Of a stretch of DNA of 20,992 nt, positions 16,976-20,992 are shown piece by piece. Source of the DNA: Alphaproteobacteria bacterium (GTDB lineage Bacteria; Pseudomonadota; Alphaproteobacteria; Micavibrionales; CSBR16-224); contig SKHU01000014.1 in NCBI GenBank assembly GCA_007116755.1, forward strand, positions 1-20,992. The letters are read 5' to 3'. The stretch's first letter is position 1. Each line of letters starts with the position of its first letter. A program made the position numbers and the translations under genes. Under the pieces are notes generated by a model. The model was not told the origin of the DNA and made no database searches. It saw only the letters and a list, made by a program, of their open reading frames with translations.

Positions 16976-19798
16976 ATGGCACTGCTGATTGAAAAAGATT
17001 ACGGCACACCGGAAAGCAAAGCCGAAAAGAACGTCACCGCCACGATTGACGGCAAAAAGGTGAGTATTCCCGAAGGCACATCCGTCCTGCGTGCCGCACG
17101 GGAGGCCGACATTGATATTCCGGCGCTCTGTGCGACCGACAGTTTGCAGCCCTACGGCTCCTGCCGCGTCTGTCTGGTGGAGATCGAAGGACGGCGCGGT
17201 TTTCCTGCCTCCTGCCATACGCCGGTCGAAGACGGCATGACAATCCGCACAACAAGCGAAAAAATCGAAAAATTGCGCCGCGGCGTGACGGAGCTGTATC
17301 TCTCAGACCATCCCGAAGATATGGCCGCGGACGGACGCAGTGAAATGGCTACGCTGGCTGAAAATCTCGGCCTCACCGAAATCCGCTACGGGCGGGAGGG
17401 CAAAAACCATTTGCAAACACCTGTGGACGAATCCAACCCGTATTTTGTTTTTGACCCTGAAAAATGCATCGTCTGCGCACGATGTGTGCGCGCCTGTGAA
17501 GAAACACAAGGCACATTTGCGCTAACAGTCGAGGGGCGCGGCTTTGACTCCAAAATCGCCGCAAGCCAGAACGAGGCGTTTTTTGACTCCGAATGCGTGT
17601 CCTGCGGCGCTTGCGTTCAAGCCTGTCCGACAGATGCGCTGATTGAAAAATCCGTGCTTGAAAACGGTATGCCCGAACGCAGCGTTGTCACGACCTGCGG
17701 CTATTGCGGCGTCGGCTGTTCCTTTAAAGCCGAGCTTAAGGGCGACGAGGTCGTGCGCATGATGCCGCATAAAGACGGCAAGGCCAATCACGGCCATTCC
17801 TGCATCAAGGGACGTTTTGCCTATGGCTATGTCATGCATCCCGAGCGCGTCAAAAAACCGATGATCCGCAAATCCATTGAAGACGCGTGGCAGGAAGTGT
17901 CGTGGCAGGAGGCGATTGATTACGCCGCATCCGAATTCAAACGCATCCGCGAAAAATACGGAAAAGATGCCGTCGGCGGCGTGACCTCCTCGCGCTGTAC
18001 GAATGAGGAAACCTATCTGGTGCAGAAAATGCTGCGCGCGGCAGCGGGCACGAATAATGTCGATACCTGCGCCCGCGTCTGCCACTCGCCGACAGGGTAC
18101 GGGCTGAAAACCACGCTTGGCACTTCGGCGGGAACGCAGCATTTTGACTCCGTCGAACAGGCCGATGTCATCATGGTCATCGGCGCAAACCCGACCGATG
18201 CGCATCCGGTTTTTGCCTCGCAGATGAAGCGGCGGCTGCGCGCGGGCGCAAAGCTGATCGTCGCCGATCCGCGCAAAATCGATCTGGTGCGCTCGGCGCA
18301 TATTGAAGCCGCCTATCATCTGCCGCTGCAACCGGGCAGCAATGTCGCGCTGATCAATGCAATCGCGCATGTCGTCGTGACCGAAGATTTGATTGATCAC
18401 GACTACGTGCAAAAATTCTGCGATCGGGAAGATTTTGAAGTCTGGCGGGAGTTTATTGCCGATCCCCAGAATTCCCCCGAAAATATGCAGCAATTTACAG
18501 GCGTTGCGGCCGAAGATGTGCGCGGCGCAGCGCGGCTTTACGCAAGCGGCGGCAATGCGGCGATTTATTACGGGCTGGGCGTGACCGAACATTCGCAAGG
18601 CTCGACCATGGTGATGGGAATGGCCAATCTGGCGATGGCAACGGGCAATCTCGGCAAAGCGGGCGCGGGCGTCAATCCGCTGCGCGGCCAGAACAATGTG
18701 CAGGGCTCCTGCGATATGGGGTCTTTCCCACATGAATTTCCCGGATACCGCCATGTTTCCGAAGATGATGCCCGCAATATCTACGAGAAAGAATGGGGCG
18801 TGACGCTGGACAAAGAACCGGGGCTGCGCATCCCGAATATGATCGATGCCGCCGTGGCAGGCGCTTTCAAATGGATGTATGTACAGGGCGAGGATATCGC
18901 GCATTCCGACCCGAATATCCAGCATATCGAAGCCGGTTTCCGCAAGATGGAATGCGTGATCGTGCAGGATATTTTTATGACGGAAACCGCCCGCTATGCG
19001 CATGTTTTCCTGCCCGGCTCCTCTTTTCTTGAAAAAGACGGCACATTCACCAATGCCGAGCGCCGCATCAACCGCGTCCGCAAAGCCGTCGAACCGCTGG
19101 CAGGTCTGGCCGACTGGGAGGCGACCTGCGCCCTGTCAAAAGCAATGGGCTATCCGATGGAGTATACGCACCCGTCCGAAATTATGGATGAAATCGCCCG
19201 CACCACCCCGAGTTTTGCAGGCGTATCCTATGAGAAACTTGACAGGCTGGGCAGTGTGCAATGGCCGTGCAACGACGCCGCGCCGGACGGCACGCCCGTC
19301 ATGCATGTTGAAAAAATCGTCCGCGGTCTCGGCAAATTCATGCTGACCGGATTTGTGCCGACGGAAGAGCGCAGCACCCGCAAATTTCCGCTGCTGCTGA
19401 CGACAGGGCGGATTCTCTCGCAATACAATGTCGGCACGCAGACGCGGCGCACCGAAAACAGCAAATGGACATCGGAAGACCTTCTGGAAATCCATCCGCA
19501 TGACGCGGAACAGCGCGGCATTCGCGACGGAGAACTGGTCGCCGTCACAAGCCGCAAGGGAGAAACCGTGCTGCGCACCAAAATCAGCGAACGCGTCCAG
19601 CCCGGCGTGGTCTATACCACATTCCATTTTGCCGAAAGCGGCACGAATGTTGTGACAACGGAATTTTCCGACTGGGCAACGGAATGTCCGGAATATAAAG
19701 TCACCGCTGTTGAAGTGCGCCCGACCAACCGTTTCTCCAACTGGCAGGACGAACATTTTTCACAGGAAGAGTTGCAAAATATCTATGACAGACCGTAA
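16976..19798 (+). CDS. fdsA: NAD-dependent formate dehydrogenase alpha subunit (molybdenum catalytic)
   Basis: The 940-residue catalytic subunit oxidises formate to CO2 at a bis-MGD molybdenum centre. An N-terminal [2Fe-2S] domain uses Cys52, 63, 66 and 80. Two ferredoxin-type [4Fe-4S] clusters use Cys164/167/170/174 and Cys207/210/213/217. The cluster next to molybdenum uses Cys241, 244, 248 and 276. CARVCHSPTGYG (365-376) provides the Mo ligand Cys369, not selenocysteine, and His370. The C-terminal molybdopterin dinucleotide-binding domain begins near residue 795. Oddly, the His-Cys3 [4Fe-4S] site expected near 112-128 has its His (112) but no cysteines. No twin-arginine signal is present, so the enzyme is cytoplasmic. 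The start follows AGGAGAG. Confidence 0.96.
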   Translation: MALLIEKDYGTPESKAEKNVTATIDGKKVSIPEGTSVLRAAREADIDIPALCATDSLQPYGSCRVCLVEIEGRRGFPASCHTPVEDGMTIRTTSEKIEKLRRGVTELYLSDHPEDMAADGRSEMATLAENLGLTEIRYGREGKNHLQTPVDESNPYFVFDPEKCIVCARCVRACEETQGTFALTVEGRGFDSKIAASQNEAFFDSECVSCGACVQACPTDALIEKSVLENGMPERSVVTTCGYCGVGCSFKAELKGDEVVRMMPHKDGKANHGHSCIKGRFAYGYVMHPERVKKPMIRKSIEDAWQEVSWQEAIDYAASEFKRIREKYGKDAVGGVTSSRCTNEETYLVQKMLRAAAGTNNVDTCARVCHSPTGYGLKTTLGTSAGTQHFDSVEQADVIMVIGANPTDAHPVFASQMKRRLRAGAKLIVADPRKIDLVRSAHIEAAYHLPLQPGSNVALINAIAHVVVTEDLIDHDYVQKFCDREDFEVWREFIADPQNSPENMQQFTGVAAEDVRGAARLYASGGNAAIYYGLGVTEHSQGSTMVMGMANLAMATGNLGKAGAGVNPLRGQNNVQGSCDMGSFPHEFPGYRHVSEDDARNIYEKEWGVTLDKEPGLRIPNMIDAAVAGAFKWMYVQGEDIAHSDPNIQHIEAGFRKMECVIVQDIFMTETARYAHVFLPGSSFLEKDGTFTNAERRINRVRKAVEPLAGLADWEATCALSKAMGYPMEYTHPSEIMDEIARTTPSFAGVSYEKLDRLGSVQWPCNDAAPDGTPVMHVEKIVRGLGKFMLTGFVPTEERSTRKFPLLLTTGRILSQYNVGTQTRRTENSKWTSEDLLEIHPHDAEQRGIRDGELVAVTSRKGETVLRTKISERVQPGVVYTTFHFAESGTNVVTTEFSDWATECPEYKVTAVEVRPTNRFSNWQDEHFSQEELQNIYDRP

Positions 19799-20620
19799 AA
19801 AAAAACTGCGCATCGCAGCCTGACCGTCAAACGGTATGACGGCGGCGACGGCGTTGATGCAACACGCAAGATTCCGGAAGAAATTCCCGTATCCCTGAGC
19901 TATAACGGCATTGCCCATGCGGTGATGATGGCCACACCCGCAGATTTTAAGGATTTTGCCCTCGGCTTTTCCTTGAGTGAGCGCATCATCAAAACACCGG
20001 AAGAGATTGAAAACATATCTGTTGTTGATGATAAAAAAGGCGTAATCGTCAATATCACGATTCCCGAGGAACGGCATATCGAACTGATCAAAAGACGGCG
20101 GGGCATGACCGGCTGGACGGGCTGCGGTCTGTGCGGCGTGGAAAGTCTGGAGGATGCCGTGCCGGAACTGCCCGCCCCCGTCAAAGACAATCTGCGGATT
20201 GCCCCGCAGGCCGTTTATTCCGCATTTGACAATCTGCACCCGCATCAACCGGAAAAACAGGCCACCGGCGCGGTTCATGCCGCAGCATGGTGCCACCCCG
20301 ATGGCGGCATTATAATTGTCCGCGAAGATGTCGGACGGCATAACGCGCTGGATAAGCTGATCGGCGCAATGTATTTAAAAGCAATGAATTTTCAGGACGG
20401 GTTTTGTTTGATTACAAGCCGTTGCAGCTATGAAATGCTGCAGAAAACGGCACAGGCGGGCATCCCCCTGCTTGCAGCAATTTCTGCGCCGACGGCGCTG
20501 GCCGTCGAGATGGCCGAAACGGCGGGTGTGACGCTGATCGCTCTGGCCCGCAAAGAACACTTTACGGTTTTCACGCACGGCCATAGAATAACGGAAGACG
20601 AACAGGGAGAAAAACAGTGA
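19785..20620 (+). CDS. fdsC: FdhD/FdsC formate dehydrogenase sulfurtransferase, needs a frameshift at A9
   Basis: FdhD moves sulfur from a cysteine desulfurase to the Mo-bis-MGD cofactor, which formate dehydrogenase needs for activity. The body is clear: VSLSYNGIAHAVMMATPADFKDFALGFSL, the CGLC motif (Cys114/117 in the joined product) and the C-terminal GRHNALDKLIG and SRCSYEM segments. The FdhD frame is open back to 19799 but has no ATG, GTG or TTG before GTG 19922, which would delete about 46 conserved residues and has no ribosome-binding site. ATG 19785 overlaps fdsA by 14 nt and reads MTDRKKK into nine A (19797-19805); in its own frame it stops at 19821. A -1 shift there joins both parts into 278 residues, the length of E. 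coli FdhD (277). Sequencing error, slippage or mutation are all possible. Confidence 0.85.
19797..19835 (+). promoter_or_regulatory. A9 slippery run followed by two perfect hairpins
   Basis: Nine A (19797-19805) are followed at once by CTGCG-CAT-CGCAG (19806-19818), then by ACCGT-CAA-ACGGT (19823-19835). Both are perfect 5-bp stems with 3-nt loops. The run contains the A-AAA-AAA slippery pattern read in the 19785 frame. The zero-frame stop TGA (19821-19823) lies between the hairpins. The fdsA stop TAA uses the first two A, so an indel in the run would not alter FdsA. The arrangement suits programmed slippage, but function is inferred. Confidence 0.5.
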
Positions 20621-20841
20621 CCGCACAACCCGTCATGGAAAATGAACGCATGGTCTATAAAGCCAACAAGATCGCCGCGTTTTTCGAACCCTACCCCGAA
20701 GACAAAGCCGTCGAAGGTGTTGCCGAGCATATCACAAAATTCTGGACACCCGCCATGCGCGCACAGCTTCAGGATTATATCGCAACTGGCGGCGCGGAAC
20801 TGCACCCGCTTGTTCTGAAAGCCGCAGAGCACCTGAAATAA
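20617..20841 (+). CDS. fdsD: Formate dehydrogenase delta subunit FdsD
   Basis: The 74-residue protein matches FdsD, the small fifth gene product of fdsGBACD operons. In Rhodobacter-type systems FdsD binds the FdhD homologue and is needed for cofactor insertion or stability rather than being an electron carrier. Visible family features are the MVYKANKIAAFFEPYPEDKAVEGVAEHI helix pair and the HITKFWTPAMRAQL segment; no cysteines are present. It uses a GTG start that overlaps the fdsC stop (GTGA, 20617-20620) behind CAGGGAGAAAAA, indicating translational coupling. It closes the operon. Confidence 0.92.
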   Translation: MTAQPVMENERMVYKANKIAAFFEPYPEDKAVEGVAEHITKFWTPAMRAQLQDYIATGGAELHPLVLKAAEHLK

Positions 20842-20992
20842 ACATTCATTTCAATCTGTTTATATTTGTCATTCTGAGCAAAGCGAAGAATCTTTATCTA
20901 AGTCAAACAGATCCTTCGCCTGCCGGCTCAGGATGACAGAAAAAAACAGCTTCATGTTCCGCAAAATGTGCGGCAGACGCGCTCCTCCGGCC
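20842..20992. other. Non-coding tail downstream of fdsD
   Basis: No convincing gene is seen in the last 151 bp. The stretch holds the 72-bp inverted repeat at 20867-20938 and a small hairpin (CCGC...GCGG) near 20960-20974. There is no clear T-run terminator for the fds operon. Confidence 0.5.
20867..20938. repeat. 72-bp imperfect inverted repeat, dispersed GTCATTCTGAGC type
   Basis: TGTCATTCTGAGC (20867-20879) pairs with GCTCAGGATGACA (20926-20938) through 13 bp with one G-T pair. Beyond a 3/6-nt internal loop, GCGAAGAATCT (20883-20893) pairs with AGATCCTTCGC (20909-20919) with one mismatch. The terminal loop is 15 nt. Sequences of this kind (TCATTCTGAGC...GAAGAATCT) recur between genes in many unrelated bacteria and look like REP or MITE-like mobile palindromes. 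It lies 25 bp after fdsD and could also act as a 3' end structure. Confidence 0.7.

Noticed and set aside
18065..18085. Selenocysteine in the formate dehydrogenase active site
   Set aside because: The position reads CARVCHSPT with an ordinary Cys codon; there is no in-frame TGA and no SECIS-like need.
17522..19003. Long minus-strand open frame (493 codons) opposite fdsA
   Set aside because: It is antisense to the conserved catalytic part of fdsA. Its composition is typical of a shadow frame and it has no ribosome-binding site.
19922..20620. GTG 19922 as the natural start of fdsC/fdhD
   Set aside because: It has no ribosome-binding site and would remove the conserved N-terminal strands that are plainly encoded in the same frame just upstream.

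Overview
The window looks like chromosomal housekeeping DNA from an alphaproteobacterium. The support is a DUF2794 protein (a family found almost only in Alphaproteobacteria), a eukaryote-like class II NADP isocitrate dehydrogenase, a ~1600-residue NAD-glutamate dehydrogenase, the clpS-clpA pair and an fdsGBACD formate dehydrogenase operon. The tRNA-His has an encoded G-1 and C73. That argues against the Rhizobiales/Rhodobacterales/Caulobacterales branch, whose tRNA-His usually lacks this pair, and fits the Rhodospirillales/Micavibrio-like or sphingomonad side. This placement is an inference. I see no phage, insertion sequence or CRISPR array.

Layout. 1-1460 (minus strand): tRNA-His with its own promoter, an unknown protein with a Pro/Gly-rich repeat tail, and a thioredoxin-fold protein with a CNHC motif. 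1540-3220 (plus): an unknown 192-residue protein, a DUF2794 protein preceded by a perfect 13-bp tandem duplication, and a secreted Sel1-repeat protein. 3225-9457: icd (plus) and the giant NAD-glutamate dehydrogenase (minus) converge. Their 108-bp junction holds a hairpin over the icd stop codon and four tandem 19-bp units, each carrying a small inverted repeat. 9535-10191 (minus): a secreted TIMP/netrin-like protein. 10310-13086 (plus): clpS and clpA. 13095-14813 (minus): metG, converging on clpA and diverging from the fds operon. 14943-20841 (plus): fdsG, fdsB, fdsA, fdsC/fdhD and fdsD. 20842-20992: a non-coding tail with a 72-bp imperfect inverted repeat of a widely dispersed type.

How the genes work together. 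Icd makes 2-oxoglutarate and NADPH; the glutamate dehydrogenase makes 2-oxoglutarate and NADH from glutamate. The two genes therefore meet at one metabolic node and also share a 3' junction. ClpS hands N-degron substrates to ClpA for ClpP, whose gene is not in the window. FdsG, FdsB and FdsA form a soluble molybdenum NAD-linked formate dehydrogenase; FdsC/FdhD sulfurates the cofactor and FdsD helps insert or stabilise it.

The most unusual points are these. (1) fdsC/fdhD has a good ATG at 19785, overlapping the end of fdsA, but that frame is out of register with the FdhD body. The two frames join only by a -1 shift (or one extra A) at a run of nine A, which is followed at once by two perfect small hairpins. 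(2) FdsA lacks the three cysteines of the His-Cys3 [4Fe-4S] site found in its relatives. (3) The four-unit hairpin array between icd and the glutamate dehydrogenase gene.
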